From a virus, in the IMG/VR virus record IMGVR_UViG_3300026089_000019, positions 1 through 29,771 of that record: a stretch of DNA of 29,771 nucleotides, one strand, 5' to 3'. Within the stretch, counting starts at the first letter, position 1; each line of letters opens with the position of its first letter. Of this stretch, positions 22,854-29,252 are shown in pieces. The position numbers and the translations under genes are program-made. A model generated the notes under the pieces. The model ran no database searches, was not told the origin of the DNA, and worked only from the letters and a program-made list of their open reading frames with translations.

Positions 22854-22993
22854 GACTTGCTCCGCGCGAGGCGTAGTTGCCTAACGCCTTCCTGGGTGGT
22901 GTCACAAATTTGTGAGACCGATTTGTCGTCGTTCGTGAATACCGACCGGTGGCCGTAATGCGGCTGACCAAAGCGGCGATCCTCTTCAGACAT
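22850..22993 (-). CDS. Very small hypothetical protein, 47 aa
   Basis: Reverse-strand reading from the ATG at 22993, with GGAG eight bases upstream, gives MSEEDRRFGQPHYGHRSVFT, then NDDKSVSQICDTTQEGVRQL and RLARSKS. The TGA overlaps the next ATG. The first half is polar with His and Tyr; the second half is a probable helix. It has the same spacing and coupling as its neighbours, so translation is likely, but the short length leaves doubt. No function can be given. Confidence 0.55.
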   Translation of the reverse strand: MSEEDRRFGQPHYGHRSVFTNDDKSVSQICDTTQEGVRQLRLARSKS

Positions 22994-23009
22994 TGTCTCG
23001 GCTCCACGG

Positions 23010-23483
23010 TTAGCCGCTCTCGCTTCCGACCCAGGCGATCAGGGCGGCGTCCGATCGTCCGTGCTTGCCCTTGGTGAACAGCGTCGTGCTGTCGGGGAAG
23101 AGTTCGCGGGCTCGCTTGATCGAGCCGTCTTTGCCTTTTCGCATCTTGCTGTGGGCCTGCCACTTCTGCGGCGTCAGGTAGGCCACGTTGAACTCCATCG
23201 CCGCCAGGATCCCCTCAAGCTGGCCGACCCCTCGGCCGAACTGGTAGGTGCTGACGACGCCCTGCTGGGGCATCGGCCCGACCAACTCGATGAAGGCGGT
23301 CGAGATGCCTTCGCGATGCGTGGTGAGGAACTGGACGACACCGTCGAGGTCGATCTCGCGCTTGTTGGTCTTGCCCCTCTTCAAAGAGAACGTCGGCATG
23401 TCGAGGATCTCGTGGATGGTGCCCACGCTCGGCTGGTAGAGCGCCAACGCCCCGTCCAGCCCCGGATCTATTCCCAGTATCAA
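23010..23483 (-). CDS. RuvC-like Holliday junction resolvase
   Basis: The start is a TTG at 23483 with GGAGG five bases upstream; no ATG is available in a better place. The 157-residue protein opens ILGIDPGLDGALAL (D6 in the first catalytic strand) and has STAFIELVGPMPQ (E66), the GVVSTYQFGRGVGQLEGIL segment and the late acidic site HGRSDAALIAW (D145). D6, E66 and D145 correspond to the metal-binding acids of RuvC-type nucleases that cut four-way DNA junctions. The length matches compact phage and poxvirus-type enzymes. The gene is the first of the leftward block, divergent from the primase-helicase, so it is read early and would resolve replication or recombination junctions. Confidence 0.85.
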   Translation of the reverse strand: MILGIDPGLDGALALYQPSVGTIHEILDMPTFSLKRGKTNKREIDLDGVVQFLTTHREGISTAFIELVGPMPQQGVVSTYQFGRGVGQLEGILAAMEFNVAYLTPQKWQAHSKMRKGKDGSIKRARELFPDSTTLFTKGKHGRSDAALIAWVGSESG

Positions 23484-23736
23484 GTCGTCCTCCCACCACC
23501 ATTAGTCGTGTCAACGTATAATGTAATCTCCGAGAATAGAGAATACAAGCGAGATCGCTTGACGTAAAACTTTCACAGGAAGAAAATCATGAGACCGGCG
23601 GCAGCGTAGATCCCCTCAGATCGCCACCGCCGGTCCCGATTTCCTCGGCCACCGGGGGAGTTGGGGCCAAGAAAGTAGGCGATGCGCGGTCCCACACCGC
23701 CAGCGCCGTGACGAGACAACCTTGGAGGAGGTGCCC
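23484..23736. promoter_or_regulatory. Divergent control region between resolvase and primase-helicase
   Basis: The two flanking genes point away from each other, so this 253-base region must start transcription in both directions. Leftward, TTGTAT about 17 bases from TACATT (around 23522-23550) is a candidate promoter for the resolvase. Rightward, a perfect TATAAT at 23517-23522 lacks a -35 box. The rightward leader contains a 9-bp inverted repeat (23593-23601 with 23627-23635) that could form a hairpin. None of the promoters is proved. Confidence 0.5.
23559..23587 (+). promoter_or_regulatory. Candidate rightward promoter for primase-helicase
   Basis: TTGACG at 23559-23564 is followed after 17 bases by GAAAAT at 23582-23587, a fair sigma-70-like arrangement on the plus strand. 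It would start transcription just before the 23593-23635 inverted repeat and about 140 bases before the gene. It is a consensus match only. Confidence 0.4.
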
Positions 23737-25824
23737 GTGGATGGGACCGTAACTTCTCATTCTCCGACTGACAAGGCCCTTGCGCTAGTCGCGCGCGGCT
23801 TTCACGTATTTCCGTGCAACGACGACAAGTCACCGGCCTGCCCGCATGGGCATCTCGATGCTTCCTGTGACCCGCTGCGCGTCAAGATGCTGTTCGCCGG
23901 CGCTCCCAACGCAACGCTCGTAGGGATCTCGTGCCCGGCCTCGCACATCCACGTGCTGGACATCGACCCGCAGGGCCTGCCGTTCTACGAGCAGCACAAG
24001 CATCTTGTGCCGGACACGGTGAAGATCACGACACGGCGAGGCGGCTTGCACCTGCAGTACCGCGCCGACGATCCGCAGCTGGTGGTCAAGAACGGCGCCG
24101 GCGGCGGCATCGACGTGCGTTCGGGCAACGCCAAGGGCGGCTATGTCATCGCCTGGGGCGAAGCCTATCAGTACGACCTCAACCGGATGTCCCCTGAATG
24201 GCCCGAGGCGTTTGTCAGCCTGGCACGGGCGCAGCCCAAGACCAACGGCCACACGACCTGGCTACCGCTTCCAACGATGCCATCACACTCGCCAGCTACC
24301 ATTGCTGACGAGATCCGTGCGGTGGCTGTCCTGGGACATGTCCCGATCGGCGAGCGCGACCACTTTCTGATGAGGGCTTATGGGCACGCCCAGAAAGCCC
24401 GTCGCGAGGGCATGGCGACGCTTGAGCAGGTCGGTGCGTTCATCGGCCGGATCTCGTCGGCCAAGATGATGTCGGGCGATTTGATACACGATTTCGAGGG
24501 CAAGCTTCGCCGGGCCAAGTTCACACCGCAGGAAGTCGCTTTTCTGCTGCCCTACGAGAACAATGACGACGGGGAGCCGATTGTGCCGTTCCCCAAGGGC
24601 GGCGAGTTTCCGGTCGATCCGTTCGAGGGGTACGAAAGCATACCCGGAGGTCAAACGGGATTTGGAACCGGGATCTTCGAGACCTCCCTGGACAGCCACC
24701 CGCTTGCCGAGATCGTGCCCTATTCGAGCACGGTCAGGATCCCCGAATACGTCATCCCAAACTTCATCGGCGCCGGCCTGGTGACGATCGCCGGGGGTCA
24801 TGGCAAGGGCAAGACGACGGCGCTGGTGGCGTTGGCGTTGATCGTGGCGGGGCTGGGTGCCGCTGGACACGAGCTGGCCCAGAAGCCGGGACGCTGGCGG
24901 CATGTCGTCTACATCACGGAGGACGACGGGCAGGTCCAGCGCATCCTCAATGCCCACGAGATGGCCGACAAGCTGTCGGCGCAGGACATCAATGATCGGT
25001 TCCATATCGTCCTGGCCAAGCGGCTGGACGCCAAGCAGTTCGTTCGCATCGGCAAATGGTACCAGGAGCAATACGCTCGCGAGGCGGATGGCGCGGTGCT
25101 GAAGCCCCTGGTGATCGTCGACACCAAGTCGGCTTCGTTCGAGGTCGAGGACGAAAACTCGAATGCCGAAGCGTCCAAGATTGCGGCCTGCCTAAAGCAG
25201 GATTTCGAGCGACTGCCGACCTTCCTGGTGGGACATATCTCGAAAGAGGACATGACGCGCCAGCAGGCCCGGTCGATGCGGGGAGCGACGGCGATCGAGG
25301 CTGATGCTGTCCAGAACCTGTACTTCGCCCAGGAAGAGGATGGGTCACGGTACATCGTGCGGGGCAAGACCCGGTTTGAGGCGTCGGTCGAGGCGGTCCT
25401 GGTCGAGAGCGAAGTGACCATGGTGCAGGGGACGGACATGTTCAGCGACACGGACAGCGTGCCGCTACGGTGGGCGCGGGTTCGGTCGTCCGCCCGTGTG
25501 CCTGGACAGGTGCGGGCCGGAAAGGGCGACCTGAAGTCTGCCCTTCAGGTGCTGGAAGACCTGATCACGAGCAACACACCCCCGGCGGCGGCCCCCGGTG
25601 CCCAGAACAATCGGTTCAGCGACATCCTGATGCAGAAGCTGCAATGGCCAGAAGCCCTGGCCAAGCAGGTGATCAGCCAAGCCAAGGCCAAGGGTCTGAT
25701 CAAGGCGGTTAAGCCGATCAGGGCCAAGGGTGCCACTCATAATCCCTGGGTTTTCGACCTCACTCAGGAGGGTCGGGAATATTTATCGGGAGCGCAGGAC
25801 TTCGATGAAGCCAGTCCTTTTTGA
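23737..25824 (+). CDS. Primase-polymerase/helicase fusion (prim-pol N-terminal, RepA-like ATPase)
   Basis: The 695-residue protein joins an archaeo-eukaryotic-type primase to a RecA-fold helicase. The start is the GTG at 23737, about six bases after GGAGGAGG. In the primase domain, VLDIDPQG (D75, D77) binds metal, followed by RRGGLHLQY (H105), GIDVRSGN (D126) and KGGYVIAWG, as in bifunctional primase-polymerase proteins. From about residue 340 the ATPase follows: VTIAGGHGKGKTT (Walker A, K359), HVVYITEDD, LVIVDTKSASFEVEDENS and RSMRGATAIEADAVQNL, matching the AAA_25/RepA-like helicase fold. It would prime and unwind phage DNA at the origin. It works with the polymerase and SSB at 13867 and 16291. 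A repeat cluster follows immediately. Confidence 0.9.
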   Translation: MDGTVTSHSPTDKALALVARGFHVFPCNDDKSPACPHGHLDASCDPLRVKMLFAGAPNATLVGISCPASHIHVLDIDPQGLPFYEQHKHLVPDTVKITTRRGGLHLQYRADDPQLVVKNGAGGGIDVRSGNAKGGYVIAWGEAYQYDLNRMSPEWPEAFVSLARAQPKTNGHTTWLPLPTMPSHSPATIADEIRAVAVLGHVPIGERDHFLMRAYGHAQKARREGMATLEQVGAFIGRISSAKMMSGDLIHDFEGKLRRAKFTPQEVAFLLPYENNDDGEPIVPFPKGGEFPVDPFEGYESIPGGQTGFGTGIFETSLDSHPLAEIVPYSSTVRIPEYVIPNFIGAGLVTIAGGHGKGKTTALVALALIVAGLGAAGHELAQKPGRWRHVVYITEDDGQVQRILNAHEMADKLSAQDINDRFHIVLAKRLDAKQFVRIGKWYQEQYAREADGAVLKPLVIVDTKSASFEVEDENSNAEASKIAACLKQDFERLPTFLVGHISKEDMTRQQARSMRGATAIEADAVQNLYFAQEEDGSRYIVRGKTRFEASVEAVLVESEVTMVQGTDMFSDTDSVPLRWARVRSSARVPGQVRAGKGDLKSALQVLEDLITSNTPPAAAPGAQNNRFSDILMQKLQWPEALAKQVISQAKAKGLIKAVKPIRAKGATHNPWVFDLTQEGREYLSGAQDFDEASPF

Positions 25825-25833
25825 TTTTTTATG

Positions 25834-25866
25834 ACCGGGAAGAGACCGGGAAGAGACCGGGAAGAT
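25834..25866 (+). repeat. Three tandem 11-bp ACCGGGAAGAG units
   Basis: Copies lie at 25834-25844, 25845-25855 and 25856-25866; the last base of the third is T. Their regular 11-base period is one helical turn, so a protein would see all three copies on the same DNA face. Confidence 0.95.
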
Positions 25867-25914
25867 GAATGTAATGAAATCAATGAGTTACAAGTTTCCC
25901 GGTCTCTTCCCGGT
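25845..25914. repeat. 19-bp perfect inverted repeat built from the ACCGGGAA units
   Basis: ACCGGGAAGAGACCGGGAA at 25845-25863 is the exact reverse complement of 25896-25914, separated by 32 bases. The left arm can also be taken from 25834-25852, so two alternative hairpins are possible. Confidence 0.95.
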
Positions 25915-25946
25915 GTGGAGCGCGCAGAAGACAGTTTCTTCCCACT

Positions 25947-25973
25947 GTGTCCCATGGGGTACCCATGGGACAC
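25947..25973. repeat. 12-bp perfect palindrome arms with GTA loop
   Basis: GTGTCCCATGGG (25947-25958) is the reverse complement of CCCATGGGACAC (25962-25973), separated by GTA. Imperfect pairing continues outward through TTCCCA and TGGGAA. It could form a strong cruciform or bind a dimeric protein. Confidence 0.95.
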
Positions 25974-26046
25974 TGGGAAGATGTCTGGGAATTAATTAGA
26001 CCGGGAAACTCCCGGCGATGGCCAAAAGTCAGAACAGGAGATCGTG

Positions 26047-26385
26047 ATGTCGAATATTATTCCTGCCAGCCCTGGGGACCATGCTTTGGTCTTCACGCAT
26101 AATTCGCTGGGGAAAGACCCCTGCTATCTTGAAATACCCGTGAAGGCTTGGCGGATTGTTGAGAGCAAGGATTGGCGACCCGCTCATGTCGAGCCAATCC
26201 TGGCGGCGGAGGTGGGTCCAATGCTGCATGTTGCGATCCCGGTTGGCGGGGGAAAGTATTTTGAGCCCAAACACGGCAGCGGTGGCACGTTTTGGTCCTT
26301 GGCCAAGGTGATCGAGCGCGCGCAATTGATGAAACGGATAGAGGATGGGGGGCGTGAAGAGAGCGGATTGCGCGCGGTGACCTGA
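26047..26385 (+). CDS. Hypothetical protein, 112 aa
   Basis: The ATG at 26047 has AGGAG six bases upstream; a GTG directly before it is an alternative. The protein MSNIIPASPGDHALVFTHNS has LGKDPCYLEIPVKAWRIVES, EPILAAEVGPMLHVAIPVGG and GGTFWSLAKVIERAQLMKRI. It looks like a beta-sheet domain followed by a helix. The codon use is a little less GC-rich than that of its neighbours. It is separated from the primase-helicase by the repeat cluster, so it may be transcribed with it. I do not recognise the family. Confidence 0.65.
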   Translation: MSNIIPASPGDHALVFTHNSLGKDPCYLEIPVKAWRIVESKDWRPAHVEPILAAEVGPMLHVAIPVGGGKYFEPKHGSGGTFWSLAKVIERAQLMKRIEDGGREESGLRAVT

Positions 26386-26415
26386 AACTCTGGACGCAGA
26401 CGTGGACGCAGGGCC

Positions 26416-26439
26416 TGGACGTGGACGTGGACGTGGACG
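26416..26439 (+). repeat. Four tandem TGGACG hexamers
   Basis: Perfect copies at 26416-26421, 26422-26427, 26428-26433 and 26434-26439, with two isolated TGGACG copies upstream at 26391 and 26403. They lie just after the stop of the preceding gene. Confidence 0.95.
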
Positions 26440-26655
26440 CGCGAATATTTCGTGCCACGAGGCTAGACCTGGTTCAAACTTGCAGCCGACCGGCCCGGAG
26501 AGGGGGGTCCGCCCTACTATGGCTTTCAGAAAAATTATCCGACCTGGTGTCGCGCGCCAGGCGCGCCCGGATCTTGACGTTGTCTAGATGCCTGGCCCGC
26601 GCATCTTGACGCTGTCCAGGATCCTGTGCCCAGGGTCCTGTCCTGTGTCCTGGCG

Positions 26656-26715
26656 CCTGGTCGTTCGCCTGGTCGTTCGCCTGGTCGTTCGCCTGGTCGT
26701 TCGCCTGGTCGTTCG
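26656..26715 (+). repeat. Five tandem 12-bp CCTGGTCGTTCG units
   Basis: Perfect copies run from 26656 to 26715 and a partial copy follows at 26716. A close relative, with the core CCTGGTCTTCGC, is repeated four times inside the CobT-like gene near 28250-28300, where it encodes Gly-Glu-Asp-Gln units. Confidence 0.95.
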
Positions 26716-26751
26716 CCTGGTCCAAGCTTCACTGCCTATGGCAGGCAAACA

Positions 26752-26781
26752 AAAACGCCCGGCATTTCTGCCGGGCGTTTT
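26752..26781. terminator. Bidirectional intrinsic terminator
   Basis: AAAACGCCCGGCA (26752-26764) pairs perfectly with 26769-26781 around a TTTC loop, and both ends are T-rich when read outward (TTTTGTTT rightward, TTTTTGTTT leftward). It ends the rightward 26047 transcript and the leftward transcript from the membrane-protein gene at 26803. Confidence 0.85.
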
Positions 26782-26802
26782 GTTTGGTGAACGCCTAGGC
26801 GT

Positions 26803-27021
26803 TTACCATTTCCGCAGTCCCTGGCGCACGCGACCTCGGCTATCGACATAGCAAGGGCCTTTGGCCAGTTCCTCCGCAATGCGCTTGCGCCGCGCCAATT
26901 GACGCTCGCTTGGCCCGTCCATCGCCCGGTCGTCATCGGCATTGGTCAGGGCGTTGGCGACCCTGGCGATGAGCGCCAGGGCGACGATGGCGAGGAGTAT
27001 GCCGCCGGCTACGGCGATCAC
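26803..27021 (-). CDS. Small single-pass membrane protein, 72 aa
   Basis: The GTG at 27021 has GGAGG eight bases upstream, so it is preferred; the frame also extends to an ATG at 27123, which would add 34 low-complexity residues and lacks a ribosome binding site. The N-terminus VIAVAGGILLAIVALALIAR is a clear membrane helix, followed by VANALTNADDDRAMDGPSER and a basic end (QLARRKRIAEELAKGPCYVD, SRGRVRQGLRKW). One helix plus a cytoplasmic basic tail could anchor a protein at the host membrane. It could be translated with the CobT-like gene upstream, but the strong hairpins between argue for partial separation. Function unknown. Confidence 0.6.
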   Translation of the reverse strand: MIAVAGGILLAIVALALIARVANALTNADDDRAMDGPSERQLARRKRIAEELAKGPCYVDSRGRVRQGLRKW

Positions 27022-27100
27022 TTGGCGACCCTCCAGTTCAGGGCGATTGATGGCTTGATCATTGTCGGTCTCCGGGTAATCGAGCGATGACGGGATTGTC

Positions 27101-27144
27101 AGGGCTCGCCCAGGGCCTGCCATGGCAGGGCCTGGGCGAGCCCT
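27101..27144. repeat. 44-bp perfect palindrome
   Basis: The arms 27101-27121 and 27124-27144 are exact reverse complements, joined by AT, so the whole 44 bases are self-complementary. The centre reads CCATGG. It lies downstream of the CobT-like gene and upstream of the small membrane-protein start, and overlaps the next hairpin by four bases. Confidence 0.95.
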
Positions 27145-27169
27145 GGGCGCGTCCTAGACGCGCCCAGGG
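27141..27169 (-). terminator. Strong hairpin after the CobT-like gene
   Basis: CCCTGGGCGCGT (27141-27152) pairs perfectly with ACGCGCCCAGGG (27158-27169). It begins six bases after the minus-strand stop at 27176. No T-tract follows, so it may act as an attenuator or an RNA end-stabiliser and not as a full terminator. Confidence 0.55.
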
Positions 27170-27175
27170 GCGTGC

Positions 27176-29236
27176 CTAGCGTGCCACCCAGGCCTTGCGA
27201 AGCTCGTCCAGAAGCGCGCCCAGAACTTCGCTGGAAAGCTTGGATGGATCAGGCACGGCAATGCCGACCTTGAACGCATCGGCCTTTTCTTCGCCGATCT
27301 GCACGCCGATCACTTGGACGCCCTTGGCCCTGGCGTAGTCCTGCGCCAAGTCCATCGCCGGCTGACCCTCGTCGGCATCGCCATCGGTCAGGACCAGCAA
27401 AATCCGTTTGGTCCGGTTGGTCCGCATGGCGAGCTTGTCGATAGCCGCCATCATGCATTGGGCGAGGGGCGTATGGCCCATGCATGCGCCCAGGTTGGCG
27501 ATGGTCGCCAGGGCCTGCGGCAGGGGCTGGTTCCAGTTCTTCACAATGGCGAGCCCGTAGGGGCTGAAAGCCGAAATGTGACAATCCACGTCGGCGTGCT
27601 TGCAGGCTTCGGCCAGGGTCACGGCCAAGGCCTTTTGGCAGGTGTTACGGTCGTGGTTCTGGCCGTGCGCTATGTGCGTCATGGAGCCCGAATTGTCGAG
27701 CAACAGCCCTACGGCGGTATTCACCGCATCGGCACGCGTGCGCTTAGTGAACACGTTTGGCGCGTCCATCGCCATCCTCGGAAATGCGCGGCGGTCCAAG
27801 CGACCGTGCGGGCGATAGTGCTGCCGCATCGCCTGGGCGGGCGCCTTGAGCAACCGCCGCACGTGTTCCCGGACCATGGTCGCGTTGGGAACGAGCGCCT
27901 TCAGCTCGGGCAGGGTCGTGGTCGCGTGAAGGTCGCGCGGCAACAGTTCGTTGTCGGACACGCCGCGCCAATCCCGAATGTTCTCGGGAATGGAGCGTAG
28001 CTTCCGGGCGGTAAGATTGTTGCGTGCCAGGATATTATCGACGAGATTTTTCAAGGCGTCATCGTGGTCGGCGGACTGGGATTGCACCTCACGTTGAGCG
28101 CCGCGCTTGGGCTTGCCCTTGGATGGTGCGCTGGGACCGTCCTGGGGCTCGCCCTGCGTGTCCTGGCCAGCGTCTCCCGTATCGCCCGCGTCCTGGCCGT
28201 CGCTCTCTGACGGCCTTCCCTGGCCGTCCTGGGTGCCGTCCTGGGTGCCGTCCTGGTCTTCGCCCTGGTCTTCGCCCTGGTCTTCGCCCTGGTCTTCGCC
28301 CTGGCCGTCCTGGGGCTCGCCCTGGGGCTCGCCGTCCTGGCCGTCGCCGTCCTGGGTGTCGTCGCCCTGGCCGTCCTGGCCGTCGCCGTCCTGGGCGCTT
28401 CCCTGGCCGTCCTGGGCGCTATCCTGGGGCTTGTCGCCCTGGTCGTCGCCGTCCTGGTCGTCGTCGCCCTGGCTCGTGTCGCCCTGGGGCTCGCCAAGGT
28501 CGACCTTGGGCTGTTGCTCGGCGGCAGCCCTGGCAAGGCGCAGCATGTCCTCTGCGAGCAAGGATACGCTGGCAGTGTCACGGCACGCGCCCAGGCGGGC
28601 GCGCATGAGATCAAGCGCGCCATCAAACTGCCGACCTACCCGGAGCCCTGCCAGCTGGACGTCATGGCCAAGGTGGTGGCGGCCCAAGATTGCGACGGTG
28701 AACGGCAGGGCGCCCAGGCAATCGCACGTCCAGCCGTTCGCCAGGGCTTCCGCCAACAATGCCTGGGCGAGCCCGGACAGGATCACGCGAGCATTCGGGA
28801 TGGTCCCGTCGGAGATCAACTCGGCTTCGATCCGACAATCTTCGAGAGCATTGATCATGCCCGCGAGCAACCGTTCCTTGCCCTGCAGCCCGTTCACGTC
28901 GCTTTTGCGGACGTGCTGCAATTCGTGGATGAGGTAGCCAACGAGACGTTCGGCGTAGGCCCTGGGAACCCGCAGGAACGCGGGCAGGGAAGGCATGGAC
29001 AGGTCGATATACAGCGACGTGTGGGGGTCTGTGAGACGGCCGCGCCACGTCACGCGGGCGGTTGGTCCGCCTTTGGTATCCACGTCAACGTGGATGCGGT
29101 TTGCCGGCTTCCCAGGGAAGGCCTGGGCGGCAAGCTTGGCGAAGGTCACGCGGACCGCCGCGACGACGGTGCCGTAATCCACGACGGGCGCGCCCAGGCC
29201 TAGCAGGCCTGGGGCGTTCTGAAGGGGAGCGTTCAT
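27176..29236 (-). CDS. CobT-like von Willebrand A protein with HELQH motif
   Basis: The ATG at 29236 follows GGAG and lies 16 bases after the AAA+ gene. The 686-residue protein has three parts. Residues 1-245 contain [13 protein letters not shown] (H104, E105, H108), a zinc-metallopeptidase-type HExxH, and [13 protein letters not shown] (129-140), the N-x-L-E-D-x-R-x-E motif of CobT/NorD-type proteins. Residues about 246-370 are an acidic Asp/Gly/Gln/Glu linker. From about 380 a CobT-like C-terminal region leads to a von Willebrand A domain: LLLDNSGSM (D514, S516, S518), GHTP (T589) and LTDGD (D618), the full metal-ion-dependent adhesion site. In CobNST the CobS-CobT pair is an ATP-driven chaperone for metal insertion. 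Here no CobN is seen, so the target is unknown. Confidence 0.85.
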   Translation of the reverse strand: MNAPLQNAPGLLGLGAPVVDYGTVVAAVRVTFAKLAAQAFPGKPANRIHVDVDTKGGPTARVTWRGRLTDPHTSLYIDLSMPSLPAFLRVPRAYAERLVGYLIHELQHVRKSDVNGLQGKERLLAGMINALEDCRIEAELISDGTIPNARVILSGLAQALLAEALANGWTCDCLGALPFTVAILGRHHLGHDVQLAGLRVGRQFDGALDLMRARLGACRDTASVSLLAEDMLRLARAAAEQQPKVDLGEPQGDTSQGDDDQDGDDQGDKPQDSAQDGQGSAQDGDGQDGQGDDTQDGDGQDGEPQGEPQDGQGEDQGEDQGEDQGEDQDGTQDGTQDGQGRPSESDGQDAGDTGDAGQDTQGEPQDGPSAPSKGKPKRGAQREVQSQSADHDDALKNLVDNILARNNLTARKLRSIPENIRDWRGVSDNELLPRDLHATTTLPELKALVPNATMVREHVRRLLKAPAQAMRQHYRPHGRLDRRAFPRMAMDAPNVFTKRTRADAVNTAVGLLLDNSGSMTHIAHGQNHDRNTCQKALAVTLAEACKHADVDCHISAFSPYGLAIVKNWNQPLPQALATIANLGACMGHTPLAQCMMAAIDKLAMRTNRTKRILLVLTDGDADEGQPAMDLAQDYARAKGVQVIGVQIGEEKADAFKVGIAVPDPSKLSSEVLGALLDELRKAWVAR

Positions 29237-29252
29237 AGTCACTGTACTCCGG

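Larger units (their letters stand above)
25825..26046. other. Repeat-rich gene-free region, candidate replication origin
   Basis: This 222-base stretch after the primase-helicase holds three tandem ACCGGGAAGAG units, a matching 19-base inverted copy, a fourth ACCGGGAA copy at 26000-26007, a long palindrome and a small hairpin CCGGGA/TCCCGG at 26001-26015. It begins with a T-rich tract. The AT-rich spacers among GC-rich repeats and the neighbouring initiator-type gene suggest iterons, but the function is inferred; it may also be an operator or terminator array. Confidence 0.5.
26386..26751. other. Mostly non-coding repeat-rich interval
   Basis: This 366-base interval contains TGGACG hexamer repeats near 26391-26439, a direct repeat ATCTTGACG at 26571-26579 and 26603-26611, CAGGATCCTG at 26617-26626, a CCAGGACA-type octamer at 26646-26653 and a five-copy 12-bp array at 26656-26715. 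Frames through the arrays exist on the minus strand, but they look like by-products of repeats whose length is a multiple of three. A regulatory or recombination role is possible. Confidence 0.45.

Noticed and set aside
26656-26715. Possible CRISPR array
   Set aside because: The units are 12 bp, directly adjacent and without spacers, and no Cas gene other than a Cas4-like phage nuclease is present.
26474-26732. Minus-strand frames through the 12-bp array
   Set aside because: The repeat period is a multiple of three, so all frames stay open; starts are TTG or GTG and the product is only ANDQ or GERP repeats.
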